Shown here: piece after piece, positions 9,901 to 17,555 of the stretch
Layout: each line of letters begins with the position of its first letter
How positions within the stretch are numbered: position 1 is the stretch's first letter
NCBI RefSeq assembly: GCF_015352455.1
Contig: NZ_JADKPN010000008.1
Location: 62,001 to 126,000 of the forward strand
DNA length: 64,000 nucleotides
Source: Nocardioides islandensis
GTDB taxonomy: Bacteria; Actinomycetota; Actinomycetes; Propionibacteriales; Nocardioidaceae
Direction of reading: 5' to 3'
Position numbers and translations under genes: made by a program
The notes under the pieces: model-generated
Told to the model about the DNA's origin: nothing
Database searches by the model: none
The model's input: only the letters and a program-made list of their open reading frames with translations

Positions 9901-10204
9901 CGAAGCGGCGCTCGACGCGGCGGCCGCGCATCGTCTGGTACCGCGGCACCAGGTCCTTGACGTACCCGGTCAACAGGTGGCCGTAGTGCGGCAGCCCGTT
10001 GGCGAACGGCGGGCCGTCGTAGAAGACGAACTCGTTGTCGCCGTCGGTGCCGGCGTCGCGCTGGTCGACGCTGGCCTGGAAGGTGCCGTCCTGCTCCCAG
10101 TACGCCAGCACCGCCTCCTCGACCGCCGGGAAGGACGGGCTCGACGGGACGCCGGCGCCCTCTCCGTCCGGGGCCGGGGTGTGGGAGACCTGGGGGTAGG
10201 CCAT
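6953..10204 (-). CDS. ileS: Isoleucyl-tRNA synthetase
   Basis: A 1083-residue class Ia synthetase that charges tRNA-Ile. It has the HIGH-type motif HYGH at 73-76 (after [10 protein letters not shown]), KMSKS at 651-655, the CP1 editing domain between them, and an anticodon-binding C-terminal half. The length and the [10 protein letters not shown] sequence fit the longer eukaryote-like IleRS type common in actinobacteria, a type often insensitive to mupirocin; that property is inference. ATG 10204 is chosen because GAGGAG precedes it and because that SD is sequestered by the T-box leader upstream. A longer open frame to 10276 would run through the T-box itself. Its 3' end overlaps the M48 gene by 23 bases. 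Confidence 0.97.
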   Translation of the reverse strand: MAYPQVSHTPAPDGEGAGVPSSPSFPAVEEAVLAYWEQDGTFQASVDQRDAGTDGDNEFVFYDGPPFANGLPHYGHLLTGYVKDLVPRYQTMRGRRVERRFGWDTHGLPAELEAMRQLGMKTTEEILDLGIERFNDECRKSVFEYTGEWRDYVTRQARWVDFDNDYKTLDLTYMESVMWAFKELYDKGLAYEGFRVLPYCWNDETPLSNHELRMDEDVYQPRVDPAVTVGLRLTSGPAEGALALIWTTTPWTLAANLAVMVGLDIEYVVVESDFTGTPERYLLAAARLPAYAKELGESPEVLQRLSGAELLESTYTPPMSYYLGHERAFRVVEADIVTTEDGTGLVHTAGAFGEEDKVVTDREGIEPVVPVDKGGKFTAPVVDYAGLHVFEANLAIIDHLRAMTRRPLVEEVAQQPSRDPASDTGSVTPGTVLLRRESYEHSYPHCWRCREPLIYMAVSSWFVSTTKIRDRMLDLNQQIRWVPEHVKDGQFGKWLENTRDWSISRNRFWGSPIPVWRSDDPAYPRVDVYGSLDELERDFGVRPDNLHRPFIDDLTRPNPDDPTGRSTMRRVTDVMDCWFESGSMSFAQVHYPFDNTEWFEHHFPGDFIVEYIGQTRGWFYTMHVLASAIFERPAFETCVSHGIVLGSDGQKMSKSLRNYPDVREVFDRDGADAMRWFLMSSPILRGGNLIVTERNIREGVRQVLIPLWNCWYFFALYANAAGYTAQRRTDSADPLDRYLLAKAHQYVADMTRQLDDYEIANACDSTRSFLDVLSNWYIRRSRERFWASGELTDSNRDAFDTLFTVLEVVARATAPLLPLTTEEIWRGLTGERSVHLTDWPDADELPADDGLVTAMDQVREVCSAGSALRKGAGLRNRLPLAEMTIVVAGAEELAGFEPIVADELNVKSVRLLEATHPDAASYGVSQRLTVNARAAGPRLGKDVQTAIKGSKSGDWSVGADGKVTAGGLVLEDGEYTLDTVAGGDEGAATGMLPRGGFVVLDTALTPELEAEGVARDLVRAVQQARRDAGLAVSDRIVLTVAARAEVADAARAHRDLISAETLATSLDVEVSDVEHPVIELQRA

Positions 10205-10395
10205 CGGGGTTCGCTCCTCGTGTTCGTCGCCGATCCACGAGGACGACTCACGCCGCGGTACCACCTCGCTTGCCACCCAGGTTCGGGTGACCGCTCGTTC
10301 ACGGCTGTGACGGGCCTACCCGTCCGGTTCTACTGAGGGCCTTGCGACCCCGTTCTTCCGGAGGCTCGCCGCTGATGACGGCTCGAACGCCTGTG
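10205..10395 (-). ncRNA. T-box riboswitch, ileS leader (translational type)
   Basis: The leader carries the T-box core AGGTGGTACCGCGG at 10266-10253. Its UGGU would pair with the ACCA end of tRNA-Ile (discriminator A). A short stem-loop at 10382-10368 (GCCG, loop TCATCAG, CGGC) presents the isoleucine codon AUC at 10376-10374 followed by A, as expected for the ultrashort stem I class of actinobacterial ileS T-boxes. An 8 bp hairpin pairs 10243-10236 with 10222-10215 and hides the GAGGAG ribosome binding site. No terminator is seen, so control is probably translational: uncharged tRNA-Ile would free the SD. Boundaries are approximate. Confidence 0.92.
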
Positions 10396-10401
10396 GTCGC
10401 C

Positions 10402-10431
10402 AGCGTACGGCGTCCGGGTACGGCGGACGAA
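10402..10431 (-). promoter_or_regulatory. Putative promoter for ileS leader
   Basis: On the minus strand TTCGTC (10431-10426) and TACGCT (10407-10402) are separated by 18 bases, a reasonable sigma-70-type promoter for a GC-rich actinobacterium. It would start the transcript near 10395, just before the T-box stem I. The aspS leader promoter uses the same -10 hexamer. Confidence 0.5.
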
Positions 10432-10499
10432 TCATTACCGCTGGTCGAGGAGGGATGCTGAGACGAACACTGGCCCGTCACGAGACCCGGTGAGCTGGC

Positions 10500-11516
10500 T
10501 CAGGGACGCCGGCCCCGCACCCGCCAGTTGCCGAAGGGGCCGCGGCCCGCCTCGACGTCGACGAACCCGGCGTCGGCGAACTCTGCGACCAGCTCGTCGG
10601 CGGTGCGGTCCGGGACACCCCACGAGCCGAGGACGACGCGGAACACCGACCGCTCGCGGGCCATCCGGCCACGCGGGTCCGCGGCGAGCTCCTCCGGGTC
10701 GCCGAGCAGCGGCGCCTCGAGGAGTCCCCCGCTCCTCAGGCTGCGCAGCATCGTCGCCAGGGCCGGTCCCCGGCCGGCCTCGGCGAAGAAGAACTGGCTC
10801 CAGTAGCCACGGTCGAACGCGTCCGGCCGGTCGAAGGCAGCGGCGTCGGTGGTGACGACCTCGAACCGGTCCGTCAGCCCCAGCGCCACGGTCCGGCGCC
10901 GGGCCTCGGCGGCGAGGTCCTCGGACAGCTCGATCCCGACCGCGGTCATGCCGGGCAGCGCCTGCAGCATCGCGAGCACCCGGCCCGCGACGCCGCAGCC
11001 GAGCTCGAGCAGGCTGCCGCCCGTGCGCAGGACGTCGTACGACGGGTCGCGGCCCAGCGCCGCTCCCATGCCGGCGACCAGTCCGGGCGCGAACGGGTCC
11101 GGCGAGATGCCGCGGGCGAAGCTGAGCCGCTGCTCCGACGACATCGTCCAGTAGTCGACCCGCCCGCCGAACGCCCGCAGCAGCGCCCGCTCGACGTCGG
11201 AGGACTCCAGGAGCGACTCCAGGGGCGACATCGCGGTGTCGCCCGTCAGCACCATCCACGGCGCCGACAGCCGGTAGCCGTCCCCCGAGCGCTCCACCAC
11301 CTCGTTGAGCTCCAGCGCCTCGACCAGGGAGGCGACCGCGACCGCGGGCAGCCCGGTCGCCGCGGCCAGGTCCGGCGCGGTGGACGGTTCCCTGAGGGCC
11401 GTCAGCAGGCCGCGCTCCTGCGCGACGTGGACCAGGTCCAGCACGCCCCGCGCGAGGAGGAGCGGCCCGAGGACCGCGTCGTGGGCGTCGTCGAAGGAGA
11501 GCTCGTCGGCGCCCAC
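10500..11516 (-). CDS. SAM-dependent methyltransferase (class I) with N-terminal helical domain
   Basis: A 338-residue protein. Residues about 1-90 form a winged-helix-like dimerisation region typical of O-methyltransferases (LLTALREPSTAPDLAAATGLP). The C-terminal half has the SAM motif LLELGCGVAGRVL with the acidic motif II AVGIELSEDL. The substrate is unknown; relatives methylate small molecules or act in biosynthetic pathways. It starts one base after the NrtR-like gene stop (TGA at 11518-11520), so the two are probably translationally coupled. GTG 11516 is the assumed start, with only a weak ribosome binding site. Confidence 0.82.
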   Translation of the reverse strand: MGADELSFDDAHDAVLGPLLLARGVLDLVHVAQERGLLTALREPSTAPDLAAATGLPAVAVASLVEALELNEVVERSGDGYRLSAPWMVLTGDTAMSPLESLLESSDVERALLRAFGGRVDYWTMSSEQRLSFARGISPDPFAPGLVAGMGAALGRDPSYDVLRTGGSLLELGCGVAGRVLAMLQALPGMTAVGIELSEDLAAEARRRTVALGLTDRFEVVTTDAAAFDRPDAFDRGYWSQFFFAEAGRGPALATMLRSLRSGGLLEAPLLGDPEELAADPRGRMARERSVFRVVLGSWGVPDRTADELVAEFADAGFVDVEAGRGPFGNWRVRGRRP

Positions 11517-11517
11517 C

Positions 11518-12207
11518 TCAGGACCGCAGCATCGGCGGGTGGAGGAGGCGGGCCGGGCCGCGGAGGTACAGGCGCGCCGGCCTCCCGCCCCCGCGCGTGG
11601 TGGTCTCGTCGGTCGGCTCGACGAAGCCCTCGGCCGAGGAGACCTTGCGGTGGAAGTTGCGCGCGTCCGGCTCGCGGCCCCAGACCGCGCCGTACACCGC
11701 GCGCAGCTCGTTGATCGTGAACGGCTCGGGGATGAGCATCGCGCCGAGCGAGGTGTACTCCAGCTTGGCCCGGGCGCGCTCGACCCCGTCGCGCAGGATC
11801 GCGGCGTGGTCGAAGGCCAGAGTCCGGCTGCGGAGCAGGGAGTCGACCGGCTTCCAGGCAGCGGCGTCGGCGTCCGACCCGGCCGTGGGTTCGCCGGGAT
11901 CGGGGACGAGAGCCAGGTAGGCGACGCTGACCACCCGGCCGCGCGGGTCCCGGTCCGGCTGCCCGTAGCTGCGCAGCTGCTCGAGGTGGGTCCGCATGCT
12001 GCCGATCCCCGCCTCCTCGGACAGCTCCCGGACAGCGGCGTCCACCAGGTCCTCGCGCTCGAGCACGAACCCGCCCGGCAGCGCCCACCGCCCGGCGAAC
12101 GGATCGAGCTTGCGGCGGATCGTCAGCGCGAGGAACTCGCCCACCCGGACGGTCAGGACCACCAGGTCCACGGTCACGTGCATCGGCGCCACCATGCCGC
12201 GGATCAT
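11518..12207 (-). CDS. NrtR-type NUDIX/winged-helix transcriptional regulator
   Basis: About 229 residues. The N-terminal Nudix domain has an intact Nudix box (G, then FVLER, E, seven residues, REL-S-EE-A-GI). The C-terminal winged helix (EPFTINELRAVYGAVWG, then NFHRKVSS) is the architecture of NrtR repressors, which control NAD metabolism and sense ADP-ribose or related NAD breakdown products. Two CGTCARAYTGACG palindromes lie in the divergent promoter region (12211-12260), and the divergent operon encodes a NAD-kinase-fold protein, which fits. Because the Nudix box is complete, hydrolase activity may persist. The start is uncertain: ATG 12207 is preferred, TTG 12216 and ATG 12195 are alternatives, and none has a good ribosome binding site. 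Confidence 0.88.
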   Translation of the reverse strand: MIRGMVAPMHVTVDLVVLTVRVGEFLALTIRRKLDPFAGRWALPGGFVLEREDLVDAAVRELSEEAGIGSMRTHLEQLRSYGQPDRDPRGRVVSVAYLALVPDPGEPTAGSDADAAAWKPVDSLLRSRTLAFDHAAILRDGVERARAKLEYTSLGAMLIPEPFTINELRAVYGAVWGREPDARNFHRKVSSAEGFVEPTDETTTRGGGRPARLYLRGPARLLHPPMLRS

Positions 12208-12210
12208 AAC

Positions 12211-12223
12211 CGTCAAATTGACG
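12211..12223. promoter_or_regulatory. Putative NrtR operator 1
   Basis: CGTCAAATTGACG is a 13 bp palindrome with an odd central base, placed at the start codon region of the regulator gene. It shares the core CGTCA-RAY-TGACG with operator 2, whose centre lies 34 bases away. This is the GTCA...TGAC type reported for NrtR sites. Regulator autorepression is inferred. Confidence 0.7.
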
Positions 12224-12241
12224 ACAAGTCACGCGGCGCAC

Positions 12242-12260
12242 TATCGTCAGACTGACGATA
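12242..12260. promoter_or_regulatory. Putative NrtR operator 2
   Basis: TATCGTCAGACTGACGATA is a perfect 19 bp palindrome about one central base. It lies 22 bases upstream of the SPFH start codon, where a bound repressor would block transcription of the SPFH and NAD-kinase-like genes. Confidence 0.75.
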
Positions 12261-12282
12261 AAGAGAAGAGGAGATGGTCACC

Positions 12283-13233
12283 ATGGCCGAGATCCGTCAC
12301 TACCCGTTTGTCAGTCACCTCCGCTCGGACCCGACGACATGGGTCCAGCACCAGCACGGCGGGAAGGTACGCCGTGCCGGGGCCGGCCAGTCGTTCTGGT
12401 TCCAGCCCCGAACCGCGGCCCTGGCCGAGGTCCCGCTGGAGGACCGCGAGCAGACCGTCCTCTTCCACGCCCGCACCTCCGACTTCCAGGACGTCACCGT
12501 CGCCTCGACGGTCACCTTCCGGGTCGAGGACCCGACGGTCGCGGTCACCCGGACCGACTTCGCCATCTCGCCACGGTCGGGCGCGTGGCGGTCGGCCCCC
12601 CTCGAGACCCTCGGCGGCCTGATGAGCGAGCTGGCCCAGCAGCCGGCGGTCGAGCTGATCGGCGGGATGGACCTCGAGCAGGCACTGGCCCACGGGATCG
12701 GGCCGATCCGCACCACGGTGGCCGCGGCGCTCGCGGCCGACTCCCGTCTCCGGGAGCGCGGCCTGGTCGTCACCGACGTCCGCGTCGTCTCGGTGCGCAC
12801 CGACCCCGACGTCGAGCGCGCCCTCCAGGTCGAGACCCGCGAGCGGATCCAGACCGAGGCGGACAAGGCGACCTACGAGCGCCGGGCGCTGGCCGTCGAG
12901 CGCGAGTCCGCGATCGCGGAGAACGAGCTCGCCAGCAAGATCGAGATCGCCCGCCGCGAGGAGGAGCTGGTCACCCAGCGCGGCCGCAACGAGCAGCTCG
13001 AGGCCGAGACCACGGCCTCCGCCAAGCGCACCGTCGGCCAGGCCGAGGCGGACAACCAGGCCGCGCTGCTGGCGGCGTACGACGCCGTCGACCGCGAGAC
13101 CCTGCTCGCCCTCGCCCTCAAGGACGTCGCGGCGAACCTCCCGCACATCGAGAACCTCACCGTCACCCCCGACGTGCTCACCGAGGCGCTCGCGCGGCTC
13201 ACGGGAGGGGCGCGTCGAGGAGGAGGGTCATGA
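12283..13233 (+). CDS. SPFH/band 7 domain protein
   Basis: A 316-residue stomatin/prohibitin-type protein. An SPFH beta-rich domain occupies roughly 20-190 and a charged coiled coil about 185-270 (ERIQTEADKATYERRALAVE region). There is no N-terminal transmembrane segment, so it is a soluble or peripherally attached scaffold rather than a classical stomatin. SPFH proteins oligomerise and organise membrane partners. ATG 12283 is chosen because GAGGAG sits nine bases upstream; an ATG at 12274 would have no spacing. The next gene overlaps by four bases (ATGA), so the two products are probably made together. Two NrtR-like operators lie just upstream. Confidence 0.87.
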   Translation: MAEIRHYPFVSHLRSDPTTWVQHQHGGKVRRAGAGQSFWFQPRTAALAEVPLEDREQTVLFHARTSDFQDVTVASTVTFRVEDPTVAVTRTDFAISPRSGAWRSAPLETLGGLMSELAQQPAVELIGGMDLEQALAHGIGPIRTTVAAALAADSRLRERGLVVTDVRVVSVRTDPDVERALQVETRERIQTEADKATYERRALAVERESAIAENELASKIEIARREEELVTQRGRNEQLEAETTASAKRTVGQAEADNQAALLAAYDAVDRETLLALALKDVAANLPHIENLTVTPDVLTEALARLTGGARRGGGS

Positions 13234-14114
13234 CCCTCGCACCGCGGGCGATCCTCGTGCACCGCCGCTCGGAGTACGACGAGCTGGTCGCGCGGCACGG
13301 CACCGCCCGCCAGGTCGAGTTCTTCCTGGCGCAGCGGGGCCGGTCGCTCGCGGAGGTCCGGGACCGGGACGAGCGGCTGCGCGAGGCCCTGCGCCAGGTC
13401 GCGGCGGTCATCCCGGCTACCTGGCGGCGCGGCGAGGTCGAACGGGCGGACCTCAGCCGGTTCGCGTTCGCACCCGAGGACGTCGTGCTGGTCGTCGGGC
13501 AGGACGGGCTGGTGGCGAACGTCGCCAAGTACGTCGACGGCCAGCCCGTCGTCGGCTTCGACCCCGAGCCGGGTCGCAACCCCGGCGTGCTCGTGCCGCA
13601 CGCCCCGGAGGCAGCCGGCGCCGCCATCCTCCGGGCGGTCCACGGCTCGTGCCTGGAGCTGACCATGGTGGAGGCGACCTCGGACACCGGCGAGTCGGTG
13701 CGGGCCCTCAACGAGGTGTACATCGGCCAGCCCGGCCACCAGTCGGCCCGCTACGAGCTGAGGGTCGGCGGCGGCAGCGAGCTGCAGTCGTCGAGCGGGC
13801 TGCTCGTCGGCACCGGCACCGGGGCGACCGGGTGGCTGCGCTCGGCCTGGCAGGAGCGGCACAGCCTGCTCGCGCTCCCGGGTCGCGCCGACAGGAGCCT
13901 GGCGTGGTTCGTGCGGGAGGCGTGGCCCAGCCCGGCCACGGGTACGTCACTCACCGAGGGCCTGGTCGCCCGCGACGGAGCGCTCGAGGTGGTGTCCGCC
14001 TCGGACCTGCTGGTGTGCTTCGGCGACGGCATCGAGGCCGATGCCCTGCGGCTCGCCTGGGGACAGCGGCTCACCGTCCGGGTCGCCGAGACGACCCTGC
14101 GGCTCGTGGTGTAG
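13230..14114 (+). CDS. NAD kinase-fold protein, divergent
   Basis: A 294-residue protein with NAD/diacylglycerol kinase-like features: VLVVGQDGLVANVAKYV in place of the usual GGDGT loop, the LNEVYI segment corresponding to the conserved NE motif, and LLVGTGTGATGW in place of the STPTGSTAY stretch. The substitution GGDG to GQDG may alter phosphate donor binding or activity, so function as a true NADP-forming kinase is not certain. It is translationally coupled (ATGA) to the SPFH gene and controlled from a region with NrtR-like operators, which links it to NAD metabolism. It should not be confused with the housekeeping NadK, which is not in this window. Confidence 0.75.
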   Translation: MTLAPRAILVHRRSEYDELVARHGTARQVEFFLAQRGRSLAEVRDRDERLREALRQVAAVIPATWRRGEVERADLSRFAFAPEDVVLVVGQDGLVANVAKYVDGQPVVGFDPEPGRNPGVLVPHAPEAAGAAILRAVHGSCLELTMVEATSDTGESVRALNEVYIGQPGHQSARYELRVGGGSELQSSSGLLVGTGTGATGWLRSAWQERHSLLALPGRADRSLAWFVREAWPSPATGTSLTEGLVARDGALEVVSASDLLVCFGDGIEADALRLAWGQRLTVRVAETTLRLVV

Positions 14115-14117
14115 CCC

Positions 14118-14282
14118 TCAGGCGGTGCCGTCCATCACGCCGCACGAGCTCATCGTGTGCTTGACCAGGATCGGGTGGTGGGCCGGAGCACGGTGCTGGG
14201 CCGGGGCCGCGGAGGCCGAGGCGCCCCAGGTGACGGAGGCCAGCACCATGACGGCGACCGCGAGGGTGCGACGTACGCGCAT
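14118..14282 (-). CDS. Small secreted peptide, hypothetical
   Basis: A 54-codon frame: positively charged start (MRVRR), hydrophobic core (TLAVAVMVLASVTWG), signal-peptidase site after ASASA, and a mature part of about 28 residues rich in His and Pro with a single Cys (HTMSSCGVMDG). Codon use (C or G at most third positions) matches neighbouring genes. It converges on the NAD-kinase-like gene with only three bases between stop codons. Nothing homologous is recognised and no strong ribosome binding site is seen, so it could be spurious. Confidence 0.5.
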   Translation of the reverse strand: MRVRRTLAVAVMVLASVTWGASASAAPAQHRAPAHHPILVKHTMSSCGVMDGTA

Positions 14283-14359
14283 GCTCGCCACGGTACGCCC
14301 GCTGCGCCTGGGCGGAAACCCGTTGCTCCTCCCGCCCGGCGTCGGCTGGGCTGGAGGGC

Positions 14360-14893
14360 ATGAGCGACATGTGGCTGGACCCCGCCGACGACCCCCGCGA
14401 CACCGACCTCGTGCCCCGGGGTGAGAAGGCCGTGCTGACCGAGTACCTGCGGACCTACCGGCTGACCCTGGAGCTGAAGTGCCAGGACCTGGACGCCGAG
14501 CAGCTGGCCCGGAGGTCGGTGCCCCCGTCCACCATGTCGCTGCTCGGGCTGGTCCGGCATCTCGCAGACGTCGAGCACAAGTGGTTCCAGCGGGTGCTCA
14601 CGGGTCGGGACGTGCCGAGGCTCTACGAGTCGCCCGACGACGCCGACCTCGACTTCAACGGCGCGGTCGCCGAGCAGGCGGTCGTCGACGACGCGTTCGC
14701 CACCTGGCGCGAGCAGGTGCACCTCGCCGAGGAGTACCTCGCGGGCGTGGAGGACCTCGGCGCGACCGTGTCGCACCACGGCGACGACGTCGAGATCCGC
14801 GACATCGTGGTGCACATGGTCGAGGAGTACGCCCGCCACTGCGGTCACGCCGACCTGCTGCGGGAGTGCATCGACGGCCGCACCGGTCAGTAG
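14360..14893 (+). CDS. DinB/DUF664 family protein
   Basis: A 177-residue four-helix-bundle protein of the DinB/DUF664 group. Metal-binding histidines are visible in HLADVEHKWF and in EEYARHCGHADLLRE. In actinobacteria many members are mycothiol-dependent transferases or dehalogenases; MshB in the same window shows that mycothiol is made, but the substrate is unknown. The start at ATG 14360 has GGAGGG just upstream. It precedes dapD by about 35 bases, although dapD appears to have its own promoter. Confidence 0.85.
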   Translation: MSDMWLDPADDPRDTDLVPRGEKAVLTEYLRTYRLTLELKCQDLDAEQLARRSVPPSTMSLLGLVRHLADVEHKWFQRVLTGRDVPRLYESPDDADLDFNGAVAEQAVVDDAFATWREQVHLAEEYLAGVEDLGATVSHHGDDVEIRDIVVHMVEEYARHCGHADLLRECIDGRTGQ

Positions 14894-14916
14894 GTCTGGC
14901 CAGTGGGGCGTCCCCG

Positions 14917-14928
14917 TAGCCTTGCCGC
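14917..14928 (+). promoter_or_regulatory. Leaderless promoter -10 of dapD
   Basis: TAGCCT (14917-14922) is followed by six bases and then the GTG start at 14929, with no Shine-Dalgarno sequence. This spacing predicts transcription starting at or next to the start codon, a leaderless mRNA common in actinobacteria. Confidence 0.65.
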
Positions 14929-15867
14929 GTGACTGAGCACTCGACCGCCTGGGGACTCGGCCTCGCCACCGTGGCCGACGACGGGGCCGTCCTGGACGTG
15001 TGGTTCCCGGCGCCGGCGCTCGGCGAGCCGACCTCCGAGGGGGACCCAGACCTGCGGGCGAGGCTCGAGGCGCTGGCCGGCCCCGACACCGCGCGCCGGG
15101 TGACCCGAGAGGTACGCACGGTCACCGCCGACCTGCGGGCACCGGCGACCACGACCGAGGACATGTGGCTGCGGCTGCACCTGCTGTCCCACCGCCTGGT
15201 GCGGCCGCACACGTTGGTGATGGACGGCGCCTTCGCGCTCCTCACCAACGTCGTGTGGACCAGCGCCGGACCGTGCGCGGTCGACGGCTTCGAAGAGACC
15301 CGGGCCCGGCTCCAGGCCGCGGGTCAGCGGGTCATGGTCTTCGGCATCGACAAGTTCCCGCGGATGGTCGACTACGTCGTGCCCAGCGGCGTCCGCATCG
15401 CCGACGGCGACCGCGTGCGCCTCGGCGCCCACCTGGCCCCCGGCACGACCGTCATGCACGAGGGCTTCGTCAACTACAACGCCGGCACGCTGGGCACCTG
15501 CATGATCGAGGGCCGGGTCTCGGCCGGCGTCGTGGTCGGCGACGGCTCGGACATCGGGGGCGGCGCCTCGGTCATGGGCACCCTCTCCGGCGGCGGCAAG
15601 CAGGTCGTCTCGATCGGGGAGCGCTGCCTGCTCGGGGCGAACGCCGGGATCGGCATCTCCCTCGGCGACGACTGCGTCGTCGAGGCCGGCTGCTACGTCA
15701 CGGCCGGCACCAAGGTCACTCTCCCCGACGGCACGGTCGTCAAGGCGCTCGAGCTGTCCGGGTCCGACCACGTCCTGTTCCGCCGCAACTCCGTGACCGG
15801 CACGATCGAGGCGGTGCCGTGGAAGGCCGGCCGGATCGAGCTGAACGCCGCCCTGCACTCGAACTGA
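14929..15867 (+). CDS. dapD: Tetrahydrodipicolinate N-succinyltransferase
   Basis: A 312-residue enzyme that transfers succinyl from succinyl-CoA to tetrahydrodipicolinate, the entry step of the succinylase branch of DAP synthesis. The C-terminal half is a left-handed beta helix with hexapeptide repeats ([40 protein letters not shown]). The N-terminal half has the segment found in actinobacterial DapD proteins ([28 protein letters not shown]). Length and sequence fit the actinobacterial class, which differs from E. coli DapD. With dapC and dapE in the same window, three steps of one branch are present in separate transcripts. Confidence 0.95.
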   Translation: MTEHSTAWGLGLATVADDGAVLDVWFPAPALGEPTSEGDPDLRARLEALAGPDTARRVTREVRTVTADLRAPATTTEDMWLRLHLLSHRLVRPHTLVMDGAFALLTNVVWTSAGPCAVDGFEETRARLQAAGQRVMVFGIDKFPRMVDYVVPSGVRIADGDRVRLGAHLAPGTTVMHEGFVNYNAGTLGTCMIEGRVSAGVVVGDGSDIGGGASVMGTLSGGGKQVVSIGERCLLGANAGIGISLGDDCVVEAGCYVTAGTKVTLPDGTVVKALELSGSDHVLFRRNSVTGTIEAVPWKAGRIELNAALHSN

Positions 15868-15885
15868 CGGACGGCACCTGACCGC

Positions 15886-16854
15886 GTGACCCGTCGTCTC
15901 CTCGTCGTCCTCGTCGCCGCCGCGCTCGCCTTCGGTGGTGCGGCCGCGTTCGTGACCTGGCACGACGGCTCGTTGCCGCCCCTGCTGCCGCCCGTGGAGG
16001 AGTGCCAGGCGCAGGTGGACGGCCACAGCGTCGAGCTGGACCTCGAGCAGTCCGGCAACGCGGCGCTGATCGCGGCCCTCTCGGTCCGGCGCGGGATGCC
16101 GGCCCGGGCCGCCACGATCGCCCTCGCCGCGGCGTACCAGGAGTCGGACCTGCGCAACCTCGAGTACGGCGACCGCGACTCGCTCGGCCTGTTCCAGCAG
16201 CGCCCGTCGCAGGGCTGGGGCACCCGGGCCCAGATCCTGGACCCGTACCACTCGATCAACGCGTTCTACGACGCGCTGGCGAAGGTCGACGGGTACACGT
16301 CCCTGCCGGTCACCGAGGCGGCGCAGGAGGTGCAGCGGTCGGGGTTCCCGGGGGCGTACGCCGACCACGAGGAGGACGCCCGCGTGCTCGCGTCGGCGCT
16401 GACCGGCAACTCGCCGGGTGCGTTCTGGTGCACCGTCGACGACGACCGGCCCACGCAGTCGGCCGACCTCGACGAGGCCGGGCTGACCCGGCGGGCGGCC
16501 GAGGTACGGGCGGACCTGACGCGGACGTTCGGCGGGCTGCCGCTGGGCGGGTTCGCCCCCGGCGGCGTCACCGACGGCCACATGCCCGGCTCCGCGCACT
16601 ACGAGGGACGGGCGATCGACGTCTTCGTGCGCCCGGTCTCCCCCGCCAACAAGCGGCTGGGCTGGGCGATCGCCGGCTACCTGGTCGGGCAGGCCGACCG
16701 GCTGGGCATCGCCACGGTCATCTTCGACGACCGGGTCTGGCGGGTCACCCGCTCGTCGGAGGGGTGGCTCGACTACCGCGTGCCGAGCGGTTCCACCGGT
16801 GACCGCAGCATCCTCGAGCACCGCGACCACGTGCACGTGGACGTCGCTCCCTGA
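15886..16854 (+). CDS. Secreted protein with ARB_07466-type C-terminal domain
   Basis: A 322-residue exported or membrane-anchored protein. The N-terminal hydrophobic segment (LLVVLVAAALAFGGAAAFV) serves as signal or anchor. A central region (AAYQESDLRNLEYGDRDSLG, then FQQRPSQGWG) looks like a lysozyme-like or transglycosylase-like fold. The C-terminal domain has histidines arranged as in metallo-peptidase-like ARB_07466 domains (DGHMPGSAHYEGRAIDV; HRDHVHVDV). A role in cell-wall turnover is inferred. Similar actinobacterial proteins are often mislabelled heavy-metal transporter. It starts 18 bases after dapD and may be co-transcribed. Confidence 0.78.
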   Translation: MTRRLLVVLVAAALAFGGAAAFVTWHDGSLPPLLPPVEECQAQVDGHSVELDLEQSGNAALIAALSVRRGMPARAATIALAAAYQESDLRNLEYGDRDSLGLFQQRPSQGWGTRAQILDPYHSINAFYDALAKVDGYTSLPVTEAAQEVQRSGFPGAYADHEEDARVLASALTGNSPGAFWCTVDDDRPTQSADLDEAGLTRRAAEVRADLTRTFGGLPLGGFAPGGVTDGHMPGSAHYEGRAIDVFVRPVSPANKRLGWAIAGYLVGQADRLGIATVIFDDRVWRVTRSSEGWLDYRVPSGSTGDRSILEHRDHVHVDVAP

Positions 16855-17017
16855 GCCCCTCGCGGGGCCCGGATCGGGTCCGCGACACCGCGTTGACAGG
16901 CGTTGCCACGCTCAGAACTCGCCGGGAGGCGTGGTGGTCTGGACCAGTGACAAGCCGTTTGCCTGAATGTGACGACTCCCGTGGCACTACCGTCGCGACA
17001 CGACGAAATCAGCAGCC

Positions 17018-17086
17018 GATAGGGCTACACAGCCCCTATCTCGCAGGCTAACTTTCTCTTCAACGCCGAGGAGGGGGCTTTTCGGC
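17018..17086 (+). other. Possible structured RNA leader
   Basis: Between 16855 and 17108 there is no gene. Two hairpins can be drawn ahead of the small gene at 17109: GATAGGGCT (17018-17026) with AGCCCCTATC (17031-17040, one bulge), and GCCGA (17065-17069) with TCGGC (17082-17086). A possible -10 TACCGT lies at 16988-16993, giving a leader of about 110 bases. I do not recognise a known riboswitch class. The feature is a proposal from base pairing only. Confidence 0.35.
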
Positions 17087-17108
17087 AAGCGGGGGGGTGA
17101 TTGGGAAC

Positions 17109-17369
17109 ATGCAGAGTTCCACGATCTTGACGATGGGAACTGCGCTCAACCGAGCGCACGATCACGACGCAATAGTGGAGGTGCTGGTCGGGGGCCAGTG
17201 GCTGACCGGGGTCGTCGCGGGAGTGGACGGGTACGGAGTGGTACTCGTGGACGCCCAGAACGACCACTCGGTAGTACGGATGGACGCGATCAGCGCCGTT
17301 CGTGTGCCGGGCCGGCTGGCCGAGCACCAGATCGAGGCGCGAGACCTGTACGACGCCTCGGTCTGCTGA
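17109..17369 (+). CDS. Small conserved hypothetical protein
   Basis: An 86-residue soluble protein (MQSSTILTMGTALNRAHDHD, then VEVLVGGQWLTGVVAGVDGYGV...) with a compact beta-rich pattern reminiscent of small Sm-like or SH3-like barrels; no Pfam family is certain. It follows an unusually long upstream region with possible RNA structure and is closed by a strong terminator. It is therefore a single-gene transcript. ATG 17109 has a run of G residues (GGGGGGG) about ten bases upstream; GTG 17097 is an alternative start. Confidence 0.75.
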   Translation: MQSSTILTMGTALNRAHDHDAIVEVLVGGQWLTGVVAGVDGYGVVLVDAQNDHSVVRMDAISAVRVPGRLAEHQIEARDLYDASVC

Positions 17370-17397
17370 GAGAGGCGCATGTTCTTCACAAGGCTGT

Positions 17398-17435
17398 GGC
17401 GCCCGTCTGGGGGGGCGGGCGCCGCGGCTCTTTTT
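17398..17435 (+). terminator. Rho-independent terminator
   Basis: A perfect 8 bp stem GGCGCCCG (17398-17405) with CGGGCGCC (17416-17423) and a G-rich loop is followed seven bases later by a T run (17431-17435). It lies 28 bases after the stop of the small gene at 17109-17369. Confidence 0.85.
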
Positions 17436-17457
17436 CCGTGCAATTCCCGGTGAATTC

Positions 17458-17519
17458 CCGGAAACGAGCCGATATCCGCGAGACCTAGGTCCGCCGATAT
17501 CGGCTCGGTGCATTTCCGG
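17458..17519. repeat. Large inverted repeat with nested palindrome
   Basis: CGAGCCGATATC (17465-17476) pairs perfectly with GATATCGGCTCG (17496-17507). The stem continues with CCGGAAA (17458-17464) against TTTCCGG (17513-17519) across a 5-base bulge. The loop contains a second 10 bp palindrome, GACCTAGGTC (17482-17491). It lies between convergent genes, after a terminator that already looks sufficient. Its role is unknown. Confidence 0.8.
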
Positions 17520-17555
17520 CCAGGGTTCTCGCGCGCGGGCCGCGACGACCTGCGA

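Noticed and set aside
10204..10276. IleRS start at 10276
   Set aside because: This would put the T-box antiterminator-like core and sequestered SD inside coding sequence.
10299..10481. Small minus-strand open frame within the ileS T-box region
   Set aside because: It overlaps the T-box stem I and has no ribosome binding site or homology.
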